A stretch of DNA of 64,000 nt, taken from contig CM043942.1 of assembly GCA_014529385.2 (NCBI GenBank), positions 55,456,025 through 55,520,024 of the forward strand, written 5' to 3'. Both the position numbers and the translations under genes were made by a program. The notes beneath the pieces are model-generated. The model ran no database searches and was not told where the DNA came from. It was given only the letters and a program-made list of their open reading frames with translations. Below are positions 32,801 through 44,431 of this stretch, piece by piece. Positions within the stretch are counted from its first letter, which is position 1, and every line of letters starts with the position of its first letter. Source of the DNA: Adiantum capillus-veneris (taxonomy: Eukaryota; Streptophyta; Polypodiopsida; Polypodiales; Pteridaceae).

Positions 32801-34351
32801 ATCTCTCTAGATGGGACACAAGGCACCCTGTGATCCTATGGCCCTAGCGCCATAAGATCTCAAAAAGGAACATAGGGAACAATATGGCCCTTGAGATTTT
32901 ACCTTTCCCCCCTATGGCCCTTGGGGCACAAGATCTCGAGATGGGACATAAGGCACCCTTAGATCCTCTGGCCATAGGTTCCTTATGTTTGTTTTGGAGA
33001 TCCTATGGCACTAGGGCCATTGGATCTCCAAAAGGAACATAGGGAACCATATGGCCCTTGAGATTGTACATTCCCACCCTATGGCCCTTGGGCCACAAGG
33101 TCTCTAGATGGGACATAGGGCATTCTTTGATCCTATGGCCCTAGGTTCCTTATGTTCCTTTTGGATCTCCTATTGCCCTGGTTCCATAGGATCCCCATAA
33201 GGAACATAGAAAACCCTATGTCCTTTGAGATTGTGCAGTGCCACCCTATGGCCCTTGGGCCATAAGCTCTCTACATGGGACACAAGGCACCCTGTGATCC
33301 TATGGCATTAGGGCCATAAGATCTCGAAAAGGAACATAGGGAACAATATAGCCCTTGAGATTGTACCCTTCCCCCCTATGGCCCTTGGGCCACAAGGTCT
33401 CTAGATGGGACATAAGGCACCCTTTGATCCTCTGGCCATAGGTTCCTTATGTTTGTTTTGGAGATCCTATGGCCCTAGCGCCATTGGATCTCCAAAACGA
33501 ACATAGGGAACCATATGTCCCTTGAGATTGTACATTTCCACCCTATGGCCCTTGGGCCACAAGGTTTGTACATGGGACATAGGGCATTCTTTGATCCTAT
33601 GGACCTAGGTTCCTTATGTTCCTTTTGGAGATCCTATGGCCCTAGGGCCATTGGATCTCCAAAAGGAACATAGAGAACCATATGTCCCTTGAGATTGTAC
33701 ATTTTCACCCTATGTCCATTGGGCCACAAGGTTTGTACATGGGACATAGGGCATTCTTTGATCCTATGGACCTAGGTTCCTTATGTTCCTTTTGGAGATC
33801 TTAGGGCCACAGGATCCCCATAAGGAACATAGAGAACCATATGGCCCTTAACATTGTATAGTGTCACCCTATGGCCCTTGGGCCATAAGCTCTCTAGATG
33901 AAACACAAGGAACCCTCTGATCCTATGGCCCTAGGGCCATAAGATCTGGAAAAGCAACATAGGAAAAAATCTGGCCCTTGAGATTTTACCTTTCTCCCCT
34001 ATGGCCCTTGGGCCACAAGGTCTTTAGATGGGACATAAGGCACCCTTTGATCCTATGGCCATAGGTTCCTTATGTTTGTTTCAGAGATCCGATTGCCCTA
34101 GGGCCATTGGATCTCCAAAAGGAACATAGGGAACCATATGGCCCTTGAGATTGTACATTCCCACCCTATGACCCTTGGGCCACAAGGTCTCTAGATGCAA
34201 CATAGGGCATTCTTTGATCTTTTAGCCATAGATTTCTTATGTTCCTTTTGAAGATCCTATGGCCCTAGTTCCATAGGATCCCCATAAGGAACATAGAGAA
34301 CCCTATGTCCTTTGAAATTGTACAGTGCCATCCTATGGCCCTTGGGCCATA
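32801..34351. repeat. 1.55-kb satellite block, copy 2
   Basis: Same content as 31251-32800, one base longer. A third, more diverged partial version begins near 34885. Confidence 0.9.
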
Positions 34352-36546
34352 ATCTCTCTAGATGGGACACAAGGCACCCTGTGATCCTATGGCCCTAGGG
34401 CCATAAGATCTCAAAAACGAACATAGGGAAGAATATGACCCTTGAGCTTGTACCTTTCCCCCCTATGTCCCTTGGGCCACAAGGTGTCTAGCTGCGACAT
34501 AATGCAGCCCTTGAAATTGTACCTTTCCCCCCTATGGCCCTTGGGCCACAAGGTCTCTAGATGGGACGTAAGGCACCCTTTGATCCTCTGGCCATAGGTT
34601 CCTTATGTTTGTTTTGGAGATCCTATGGGCCTACGGCCATTGGATCTCCAAAAGGAACATAGAGAACCATATGTCCCTTGAGATTGTACATTCCCATCCT
34701 ATGGCTCTTGGGCCACAAGGTCTATAAATGTGACATAGGGCATTCTTTGATCCTATGGACCTAGGTTCCTTATGTTCCTTTTGGAGATCCTATCACCCTA
34801 GGGCTATAGGATCCCCATAAGAAACATAGAGGAACATATGGCAGATGAGATTGTACAGTGTCACCCTATGGCACTTGGGCCATAAGCTCTCTAGATGGGA
34901 CACAAGGCACCCTGTGATCCTATGGCCCTAGGGCCATAAGATCTCAAAAAGGAACATAGGGAACAATATGGCCCTTGAGATTTTACCTTTCCCCCCTATG
35001 GCCCTTGGGGCACAAGATCTCGAGATGGGACATAAGGCACCCTTAGATCCTCTGGCCATAGGTTCCTTATGTTTGTTTTGGAGATCCTATGGCCCTAGGG
35101 CCATTGGATCTCCAAAAGGAACATAGGGAACCATATGGCCCTTGAGATTGTACATTCCCACCCTATGGCCCTTGGGCCACAAGGTCTCTAGATGGGACAT
35201 AGGGCATTCTTTGATCCTAGAGCCCTAGGTTCCTTATGTTTGTTTTGGTGATCCTATGGCCCTAGGGCCATTGGATCTCCAAAAGGAACATAGGGAACCA
35301 TATGGCCCTTGAGATTGTACATTCCCACCCTATGGCCCTTGGGCCACAAGGTCTGTAGATGGGACATAAGGCATTCTTTGATCCTATAGCCCTAGGTTCC
35401 TTATGTTCCTTTTGGAGATCCTATGGCCTTAGTGCCATACGATCCCCATAAGGAACATAGAGAATTCTATGGCCTTTGAGATTGTACAGTGCCACGCTAT
35501 GGCCCTTGGGCCATAAGCTCTCTAGATGGGACACAAGGCACCCTGTGATCCTATGGCCTAGGGCCATATGTTCCTTTTGGAGATCGTATGAGCCTAGGGC
35601 CATAGGATCTTCAAAAGAAACATATGGAACCCTATGGCCCTTAAGATTGTACATTCCTACCCTATGGCCCTTGGGCCACAAGGTCTGTAGATGGGACATA
35701 TGGCACCCTTTGATCCTATGGCCCTAGGTTCCTTATGTTTCTTTTGGAGATCCTATGGCCCCAGTGCCATAGGATCTCCAAAAGGAACAGAGGGAATCCT
35801 ATGGCCCTTGAGATTGTACATTCCCACCCTATGGCTCTTAGGCCACAAGGTCTCCATATGGGACATGGAGCACCCTTTGATCCTATGGCTCTAGGTTCCT
35901 TATGTTCCTTTTGGAGATGTTATGGCCCTAGGGCCATAGTATCGCTAAAAGGAACATACAAAACCCTATGGACCTTGGAATTGTACATTCCTACCCTATG
36001 GCCCTTGGGCCACAAGATCTGTAGATGGGACACCCTAAACCCTGTGATCCTAAGGCAGTAGGGCCATATGTTCCTTTTCGAGATCTTATGGCCCTAGGGC
36101 CATAGGATCTTCAGAAGGAACATAGAGAACCCTATGGCCCTTCAGCCACAAGTTCTGAAGATGGGACATATAGCACCCTTTGATCCTATGACCCTAGGTT
36201 CCTTATGTTACTTTTGGAGATCCTATGGATCTAATTCCATAGGGTCTCCAAAAGGAACATAGGGAACCCTATGGCCCTTGAGATTGTACATTCCTACCCT
36301 ATCACCCTTGGGCCACAAGGTCTCTAGATGGAACATAGGGCACCCTTTGACCCTATGGCACTTAGGCCACAAAGGTCTCCAGATGGGAGATAGTACACCT
36401 TGTGATCCTATGGCCCTAGGGCCATAGAATCTCCAAATGGAACTTATGGAATCCTATATCATATGGCCCTAGGGCCATATGTTCCTTTTGGGGATCATAT
36501 GGCCCTAGTACCATAGAATCTCTAAATGGACCATAGGGAAGCCTAT

Positions 36547-36739
36547 GGATCTTGAGATTGTACATCGCCACCCTATGGACCTTGGGCCACAAGGTTTTCA
36601 AAAGGAACATAGGGAACCCTGTGACCCTAAGTCCATAGGGTCTCACATCATACTGGAGGGCATCCTAGGGCCCAAGGGTGGCCATAACGAGCATAGGTAA
36701 CCCCATGGTGCACATTAACAGGAAACATGGCAGCCCCAT
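36547..36739. repeat. Edge block of the satellite, copy 2
   Basis: Partner of 27258-27450. Beyond it the satellite changes character and decays, so the pair marks both edges of the regular array. Confidence 0.85.
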
Positions 36740-38042
36740 GCCCCTAGGGCCCTAGGGCCATAAGATCTCCAAAAGGAACATAGGGAACACTATGGCCCTT
36801 GAGATTGAAAATTGCCACCCTATGACCCTCGGGCCACAAGATCTCCAGATGGGACATAGGGCAACTTGTGGTCCTATGGCCCTAGGAAACCATATTGTTC
36901 CTTTTAGAGATCTTGTGGCCCTATTGTTCCTTTTGGACATAGAGCACCATGTGATCCTATGGCCCTAGGGCCACAGGCTCTTCAATAGGAACATAGGGAA
37001 CCCTATGACCCTTGAGATTGTACATTGGCACCCTATTGCCAGATAGAACATTGGTCACCCTATAGTACGATGTGAGACCACCCTATGGCCTTATGGTCAT
37101 AGGGTGACTGAGGGCCATAAGTTACTCTTTAGTATGAGGTGAAACCCTATGGCCTTATGGACATAGGGTGCCCTAGGGCCATAGGTTACCCTCTAGTATG
37201 AGATGAGATCCTATGGCCTCTAGTATGAAGTGACACCCTATGGCCTTATGGCCATAGGGTGTCCTTTGTAGCCACAGCCTGTCTGCCCTTCTAAAGATTC
37301 TATGTGTAGTTTTATTTTAGTGACCCAGGGCCATAGGGTTCTCTCTATGCCATCGAGGGCTGAAGGCCGTAGGGTCCCCTCTATGCTAGTAAGATCCTAT
37401 GGCCCCAAGGCCACAAGGTGCCCTCATTCTTTCAAAAAAACCCTCTATTCTCTATGCTCTATATTAGGAACCTATGGCCTTGAGGCCATAGGGTCCCATG
37501 TATGCCATAGGGAGCTATATTTGTCAATAAAAAACACTATTTTCTCTATATTGGCACCATGTGGCTTGAAGGCCATAGGGTCCCCTCTATTCTAGTAAGA
37601 GTCTCTCCATGCTCTATATTGGCACCCTTTTGCCTAAAGTCCATAGGGTCCGCTCTATGCTAGTAAGAACGGATCTATGCTCTATATGGAACCCTGTATG
37701 CTAGAAACCACTATGAGGGTTTTTTGGCAACCTATGGCCATACGATGCTCTCTTTATGGCCATAGGGTTTGTTGAATACTAAGGAAAACTCTCAATGGTC
37801 TATATTTGGGCATCTAATGGCGGTTGTGCCATTTTCTAATAAGAAACCACCATTTCTCTAGGTTTTTCTTCTATTGTTTTACGACAACAAGGTGCCATGC
37901 TCCATGGCAATAATTTTAAAACACCTAAATGCTCTACATTGACACCGTATGGCGCAGGGCCCAGGTGTGATCTATGCTACCCTAAACCCCTCTATGCTCT
38001 ACGTTGACACCCTACGGCCCCAGGGCCCGAGGGCCACAAGGT

Positions 38043-38110
<68 letters not shown>
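38043..38110. repeat. (CT)n microsatellite
   Basis: About 34 uninterrupted CT units immediately after the decayed end of the satellite, followed by further CT-rich sequence to about 38250. Confidence 0.95.
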
Positions 38111-38115
<5 letters not shown>

Positions 38116-38339
38116 AATTGTTAATTTGGCCTTATTATCAGTCCTCCCTCTCTCTCAGCTTCCTCTCCTCTGTTTGTCTCTCTTACTCTCCTTTCTCTCT
38201 CACTCCAAACAACTATTTATCTCCCTCTTCTCATCTCTCCCCATTCATAAAGGGCTTCAATATCTACCGGTGGCATTGTCATTCACGCACCCCCTACCAC
38301 ATCTCCTCTTTCTAGGACCTATCTCACACCAACAGAAAG

Positions 38340-38470
38340 GTTAGTTCTTTTCTATTTTTTTGTTTTACTGTTTTAATGTTTTACAGTTTTACTGTTTTAC
38401 AGTTTTAATGTTTTATAGTTTTACTATTTTACAGTTTTACAGTTTTACTATTTTTTTATATAGAGCGGTA
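38340..38470. repeat. TTTTACAG/TTTTAC minisatellite
   Basis: A short tandem array of GTTTTACTGTTTTA-like units of 13-14 bp. No coding signal. Confidence 0.8.
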
Positions 38471-38519
38471 AATAATTTTTTTTTTAAAGATTGAGCTTAC
38501 CTGTGAGGCACTGCGTAGA

Positions 38520-38830
38520 GAGGGAGAGAGAACGCAAAGAGGCGGCACCACAGGGCGGCAACGGGCGGCTATTCGACGTCGTGAGAGGGCGGCAACGGGT
38601 GTATTTGATGTCGTGAGAGGGCGGCACCACAGGGTGGCAATGGGCGGCTATTCGATGTCGTGAGAGGGCGGCACCACGGGCGCAGCAAGGGAAACAGAGG
38701 GCCGCAAAAGAGGCGTTTGGGAGAGGCGTAGGGAGGGCGCACGGAGGGCATTTAGGAGAGGAGCAAGGAGCGCACACGGAGGGCATTTAGGAGAGAAGCA
38801 AGGAGCGCGCAGAGCTGTGCTCGAGAGAGA
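38520..38830. repeat. GC-rich minisatellite
   Basis: Two unit types: GTCGTGAGAGGGCGGCA at about 38580, 38611 and 38656, and GGAGGGCATTTAGGAGAG followed by AGCAAGGAGCGC at about 38741 and 38777. It is strikingly GC-rich and CpG-rich for the window. Minus-strand frames across it are Pro/Cys/Arg-rich by composition only. A GA tract follows at about 38858-38890. Confidence 0.75.
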
Positions 38831-38856
38831 AGACTAGGGTTTCGAAAATTTTGAAA

Positions 38857-38887
<31 letters not shown>

Positions 38888-38890
38888 TAG

Positions 38891-39689
38891 AGATTAGGTT
38901 AAAATTTCAAAATTCAAAATTTGACTTTCAAGTTTTAAACCTAAACTTCCCGCTCTCTTTTATTTTGAATTTTGAAGAGTTTATAATCGTTTTCTTAAGG
39001 AGGAGAGTCATACCAAAGGAGTCATAGCCAAAAAAAAGAGTATAGAATTTTTTCAAAAAATTTATGTGAGACTTTGTCAATGCCCGTGTCGTCTCGCTAC
39101 GAGTGGAATGACACCCATGGTGGAAATCTCCGTCTCGGGACCAAAATCACATACTGAAAAATACACTAAAAAACATTCAAAATTAGAGAATTTTCCCTCG
39201 AAAAAAGTGCGATATTTTTTCGTGCAGTATTGATCGGGGGACTTGAAAACACATTTTAGAAAAATTTGGGGTAAACAAAAAAAAAAGGCTATTTTCGCCA
39301 CATGCAATTGCGCACTAATTGCATGTGTTTTGAAAGTGTAAGTATACATGCAACATACATGTATATATTTATACAAATAGTATTTAAACGAGGAGGTCAT
39401 ATACTAGAATGGGTTGCAAAGTTGCTAGTCGCATCTGCGAAGAGTCTTGTAAAGGTGCAATTTGATCACACATTTGATCATGCGATACGTGCACACCATT
39501 TTTTTTTATGTCCCTTCAAAGACGTAAACATGTCATATGGATGTACATCCACGGGACTACTTGAGACACAGTCTCTAGATATAATCAATGGTTGTGGCAT
39601 ATTATCAATGAATGTGGATGCACCACGTGGCATATCGTGTGGCTCATATGTACCCCCTTATGTCCTGGCAGGTTCTAGCTTTCTGAAAT
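38891..39689. other. Spacer between the two satellites
   Basis: Mixed AT-rich noncoding sequence. A small hairpin CACATGCAATTG ... CAATTGCATGTG-like lies at about 39300-39330. Short frames have no family features. Confidence 0.4.
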
Positions 39690-42232
39690 CACTATATATA
39701 GCACCCTATGGCCCAAAGTCCATAGGATGCATATATAGCTCACCACAAAACAAGAATTGAGGAGACCTTGTGGTCATAAATCCATAAGATCTATATATAT
39801 TTATCTAGAAACATCAACTATAGAATCCTATGGCCTTTTTTCCGTAGGATGCTCATATAGTCATCATGAAACACCTACATATAGGGCCCTATGGACCTAA
39901 GTCCATAGGCTGTATATATATAATCACTCCCTAGGCTATGGACCTTGTGGTCATAAATTTATAAGATCTATATATATTTAGCTAGAAACATCAACTATAG
40001 CATCCTATGGCCTTTTGTCCATAGGATGTTCATATTGTCATCATGAAACACCTACATATAGGGCCCTATGGACCTAAGGCCATAGGATGTATATATATAA
40101 TCATATCAATACACCTACATATAGCATCCCATGGACCTAAGTCCAAAGGATGTATACAAACTCATTGTGTCCCTAAGGCCACATGACGCTATATACCCAT
40201 CATGAGACAACTACATATAGCGCCCTATCGCCCTCAATACAAAACACCTTGATAAAACATCATATAGACTAAAGTCCATATGATTTATATATAGTCAACA
40301 CAAAACACCTACATATAGTGCGCTATGGTCCTAAGGCCATAGAATGTTATAGACCCATCACGAGACAACTACATATAGTGCCCTATGCCCCTTAGACCAT
40401 ATGATGTGTATGTATGCATTGCGAAACACCTGCATATATCATCCAATGACCCTAAGGCCACAGGATATTATATACCCATCATGAGACAACTATGTATAGT
40501 TTCCTATGGCCCTTAGGCCATAGGATGTGTATAGTTGCATCGCAAAACACCTACATATAGCTCTATATTGGCCATAAGGCCATAGAATGTTATATACCCA
40601 TCGTGAGATAACTACATATAGTTCCCTATGGCCCTCAGTCTATAGGATGTGTATAGTTGCATCACGAAACACCTACATATAGCATCCTATGGCTCTAATG
40701 CCACATGATGTTAAATACCCATCGTGAGACAACTACAAATAGTGCCCTATGGCCCTCAGGCCATAGGATGTGTACAGTTGCATTGCGAAACACCTACATA
40801 TAGCATCCTATGGCCCTAAGGCCACAAGATGTTATATACCCATCATGAAATAACTACATATAGTGTCCTATGGCCCTAAGGCCACAAGATGTTATATACC
40901 CATCATGAGACAACTACATATAGTGTCCTATGGCCCTTAGGCCATAGGATGTGTACAGTTGCATCACAAAACACCTACATATATCTCTATATTGGCCATA
41001 AGGCCATAGAATGTTATATACACATCGTGAGATAACTACATATAGTTCCCAATGGCCCTCAGTCCATAGGATGTGTATAGTTGCATCACGAAACACCTAC
41101 ATATAGCATCCTATGGCTCTAATGCCACAGGATGTTAAATACCCATCGTGAGACAACTACAAATAGTTCCCTATGGCCCTCAGGCCATAGGATGTGTACA
41201 GTTGCATCGCGAAACACCTACATATAGCATCCTATGGCCCTAAGGCCAGAGGATGTTATATACCCATCATGAGACAACTACATATAGTGTCCTATGGCCC
41301 TTAGGCCATAGGATGTGTATAGTTGCATCGCAAAACACCTACATATAGCTCTATATTGGCCATAAGGCCATAGAATCTTATATACCCATCGTGAGATAAC
41401 TACATATAGTGCCCTATGGCCCTCAGTCCTTAAGATGTGTATAGTTGCATCACGAAACACCTACATATAGCATCCTATGGCTCTAATGCCACAGGATGTT
41501 AAATACCCATCGTGAGACAACTACAAATAGTGTCCTATGGCCCTCAGGCCTTAGGATGTGTACAGTTGCATCGTGAAACACCTACATATAACATCCTATG
41601 GCCCTAAGGCCAGAGGATGTTATATACCCATCATGAGACAACTACATATAGTGTCCTATGGCCCTTAGGCCATAGGATGTGTACAGTTGCATCGCAAAAC
41701 ACCTACATATAGCTCTATATTGGCCATAAGGCCATAGAATCTTATATACCCATCGTGAGATAACTACATATAGTTCCCAATGGCCCTCAGTCCATAGGAT
41801 GTGTATAGTTGCATCACGAAACACCTACATATAGCATCCTATGGCTCTAACGTCACAGGATGTTAAATACGCATCGTGAGACAACTACAAATAGTGCCCT
41901 ATGGCCCTCAGGCCATAGGATGTGTACAGTTGCATCGCGAAACACCTACATATAGCATCCTATGGCCCTAAGGCCAGAGGATGTTATATACCCATCATGA
42001 GACAACTACATAAAGTGTCCTATGGCCCTTAGGCCATAGGATGTGTACAGTTGCGTCGCAAAACACCTACATATAGCTCTATATTGGCCATAAGTCCATA
42101 GAATGTTATATACCCATCGTGAGATAACTACATATAGTGCCCTATGGCCCTCAGTCCATAGGATGTGTATAGTTGCATCACGAAACACCTACATATAGCA
42201 TCCTATGGCTCTAATGCCACAGGATGTTAAAT
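39690..42232. repeat. Second satellite with 364-bp higher-order period
   Basis: Units of about 60-91 bp share ACACCTACATATAG, a CCTATGGCC...GGCCATAGGATG core and CATCGTGAGACAACTAC. From 40682 they form higher-order repeats: the marker GCATCCTATGGCTCTAA lies at 40682, 41106, 41470, 41834 and 42198, that is one interval of 424 then three of exactly 364. The longer interval contains an extra 60-bp unit at about 40821-40880. 39690-40680 holds older, less regular units. Frames of 60 codons repeat every 364 bp purely because of the period. Confidence 0.95.
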
Positions 42233-42234
42233 AC

Positions 42235-42369
42235 ACAAGTCCTCAAGACAAGTCCCAAAATTCAGAGGATCCAGGTCACTTTGGCTCGACATGCACACGC
42301 CCAGTCAAACTACTGACCATGGAGGAGATTGATGAGATCCGCCAGCGACCGATGCTAGATCTCCTATAA
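42235..42369 (+). pseudogene. Possible 3' end of an unknown coding sequence
   Basis: Directly after the satellite a plus-strand frame without start reads TSPQDKSQNSEDPGHFG then RPVKLLTMEEIDEIRQRPML and stops at 42367-42369, followed by a T-rich 3'-UTR-like stretch to about 42590. Composition looks protein-like but I recognise no family. It may be the end of a retroelement or a truncated gene. Confidence 0.25.
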
Positions 42370-42589
42370 TCTACCTATCCCAACTAGTTGTTTTAACTAC
42401 TTAGTCCACACCCAGTAGTTTAGGATTCCATAATATTTTATTTTGTCATTTGGTCATCTTGTTACGCTGACTTTGTATCAAATCCACCATATTGTAACTT
42501 TTTGGTCGCATAGGTCACTTTGGCCTTTTGAAGACGTTAATATAAAATTTCATTTCATTTCTCTCTTTAATTTTAATTTCCTACGCATA

Positions 42590-42592
<3 letters not shown>

Positions 42593-42655
<63 letters not shown>

Positions 42656-42678
42656 TACACACACACACACACACACAC

Positions 42679-42731
<53 letters not shown>

Positions 42732-42760
42732 CTTTCCTACACACACACACACACACACAC

Positions 42761-42844
<84 letters not shown>

Positions 42845-42862
42845 TACACACACACACACACG
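42593..42862. repeat. Compound CT/CA microsatellite in three blocks
   Basis: A CT tract, TTTCCTACACAC(AC)nCG, a second CT tract, the same linker, then a third CT tract of about 39 units and a final CA tract. The repeated linker shows that the whole CT+linker unit was duplicated. A G-rich run follows at 42880-42900. Confidence 0.95.
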
Positions 42863-42949
42863 ATGTAGATAGAGAGAGAGGGGGGTTGGGGGGGGGGGGG
42901 AGTTTCATAATACCTCCGCAGCAGGTTTTTGCCAAGAGATCTGAGCGCG

Positions 42950-43197
42950 TCGCAGGCGAAAATGGCTGCCTACACGTGGATTTCCATTTTTTCCCCCAAT
43001 TTTTTGCGTTGATATACTCGTGGTAATATCCGTCGATATACGCGTGGTAAAGTATGCCTTGCCACGCGTATTTCCACGCGCATATCGACGGATATTTTGA
43101 CGCATATATCGACGGGCTGCAAGTACGTCGATAACCGCATGGAAAGGTACGGCAATCGATATATACTGCGTCAATATCTTGATGTTATGTTGTAGTG
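42950..43197 (-). mobile_element. Probable CACTA-type end with subterminal GTCGATA repeats
   Basis: The minus strand starts CACTACAACATAACATC at 43197 inside a gag frame. It then carries many copies, in both orientations, of ATATCGACG/CGTCGATA (about 43031, 43083, 43108 and 43128). Short CACTA termini with dense subterminal repeats fit CACTA transposons. 43025-43047 and 43074-43096 form a 23-bp inverted repeat with one mismatch. The other end was not located; no transposase is seen. Confidence 0.45.
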
Positions 43198-44374
43198 TTG
43201 AGGCTACTGTATATGGCCCCAAGTTGTCAACCTCCTCAAAATCATCTGGAGTATACTTTAGCACTTTCTTTGGAATTAGCTCTATCTTTACCCCATAGGT
43301 AGCAGCCTCCACTGCAGAAATAGCATGACTAGTTGCCATATCCTCCACTAACTTCCGCATACCTCCTTTTCCAAAGTTAGTTCCTAACGGCGTACCTGTC
43401 TCCCGCAGATGGATCTTGCCATCCTTAAAAAAACACAAGATCTCTTTTTAAGGCATCACTAAAGCTATCACAATCCCTTCTGCCATGGTCCGTGCCATCA
43501 CACCATATGTATCTGTGCACAAATCCTTCTTTGCTTTGGGATTTTTGTCCTGCAGAACTGCAGGTTGTCCTTTTTCTTCAAGCCTTGTTAGCTTTTAACT
43601 TCATTTCTTGCATGCCCTTAACAAGCTCATCAAGCATTGAATTATCACCTTTTGGACTTACAGTAATAGGCTTTGGTGGAATCTTTGACATGCTAGGAGG
43701 AGAGGTAGTACCATTCACCACCATCTTGTCCCTACAACGTTGTCTCTTAGCAAGCAATGAGACTGCGTCTTCAACCTCTTTCCACTCAGCCTTTAGACCC
43801 TGTTCTGTATTCTTATCTTCAAGGAGTAGCTCTAGCTTTTCTTGGAGCTCATGACCTGCATCTTGAAGGAACAATTCGGTCTTTTCACTATCCAAAGTAG
43901 CCTGCTCTGTTCCTGACAGTTGAGCATAGCGTCGCTCAAACTCTCAACAGTTCGGTGATGGAAAGTCCTTCTCTTGGCTTTGCAACCCATTCCAAGAAGG
44001 TCCTTTTTGTAACCCTTTCAGAGTCCTCCATGAAGTATTCCTCTTTTAGGGCTAATTTGAATTGCTCCCAACCTTCTCCACGCTCCTCCCTGATTCCCCT
44101 TACATGGTCTCTAATCTCGGGGACCACAACAAGCTCAAAACTACGAATCATGTCCACCTCTGGAACTCGTTGTAGCTCCATCTCCTTTACTTAACCACGA
44201 AGAAACTTTGTGACATCATTTGTCCATTTTGTTCACAATAGCTTGAAGGGCATTGGTTGCTGACACCTCCCTTCTTTCTGCAGCCTGTTGTTGTTGCATC
44301 AATATGGCGAATGCTTGAAACATTTGCATTGTGCCTTGATCAAAACTCATGCCTTGTTCCTCTTGCTGATCCAT
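43198..44374 (-). pseudogene. Retroelement gag with altered zinc knuckle
   Basis: The start is taken at 44374 (MDQQEEQGMSFDQGTMQMFQ), 41 bases from the primer-like site. After a stop and frame change the gag core reads VPEIRDHVRGIREERGEGWE and RTFLEWVAKPREGLSITELL (43936-44181), a long Glu/Lys-rich helix (43578-43895), then about 43480-43530 YIWCDGTDHGRRDC, a CCHC knuckle with the first Cys changed to Tyr, and finally 43198-43438. The frame is interrupted at 43197 by CACTA-like DNA. Pol is missing. The family is Ty3-like by gag style. Confidence 0.7.
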
Positions 44375-44414
44375 TTCAAAACAAGTATTTGAACCCCCAC
44401 CCTAGCTACTTCGC

Positions 44415-44427
44415 GTCGGGTTCACCA
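44415..44427 (-). other. Candidate primer binding site
   Basis: Minus strand TGGTGAACCCGAC, four bases from an LTR-like end (CTGACA at 44437-44432, minus strand) and just upstream of gag. I could not match it to a specific tRNA. Confidence 0.5.
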
Positions 44428-44431
44428 GAAA

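Larger units (their letters stand above)
27150..38035. repeat. Palindrome-rich tandem satellite, about 11 kb
   Basis: Diverged units of roughly 120-170 bp repeat throughout. Each is recognisable by GAGATTGTACATT, CCCTATGGCCCTTGGGCCAC, TCTCTAGATGGGACATAGG, and a long palindrome built from ATGTTCCTTTTGGAGATCC and its complement around GGCCCTAGGGCC. Spacings of GAGATTGTAC near the left end run about 162, 131, 164, 134, 123, 167 and 133, suggesting mixed unit types with a composite period of about 420 bp. From about 36750 the units decay, and 37020-38030 keeps only CCTATGGCC/GGCCATAGG words with new spacers. No coding capacity: frames here are Pro/Gly/Leu/Trp-rich products of the repeat. Confidence 0.95.

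Noticed and set aside
27617-36940. Several open frames rich in Gly, Pro, Arg and Trp inside the satellite
   Set aside because: They follow the repeat unit on both strands, have no family motifs and vanish or shift with unit indels.
38484-38786. 100-codon Pro/Cys/Arg-rich frame
   Set aside because: Spans the GC-rich minisatellite; composition explained by the repeat.
40914-42188. Four 60-codon minus-strand frames spaced 364 bp
   Set aside because: Their spacing equals the satellite period; they are by-products of the repeat, not a gene family.
39690-42232. CRISPR-like alternation of repeats and spacers
   Set aside because: Spacers are themselves repeated, units are 60-91 bp, palindromes sit inside plant retroelement DNA, and no cas genes exist.
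42443-42935. Long Leu-Ser and Arg-Glu repeat frames
   Set aside because: Direct translation of CT/GA and CA microsatellites.
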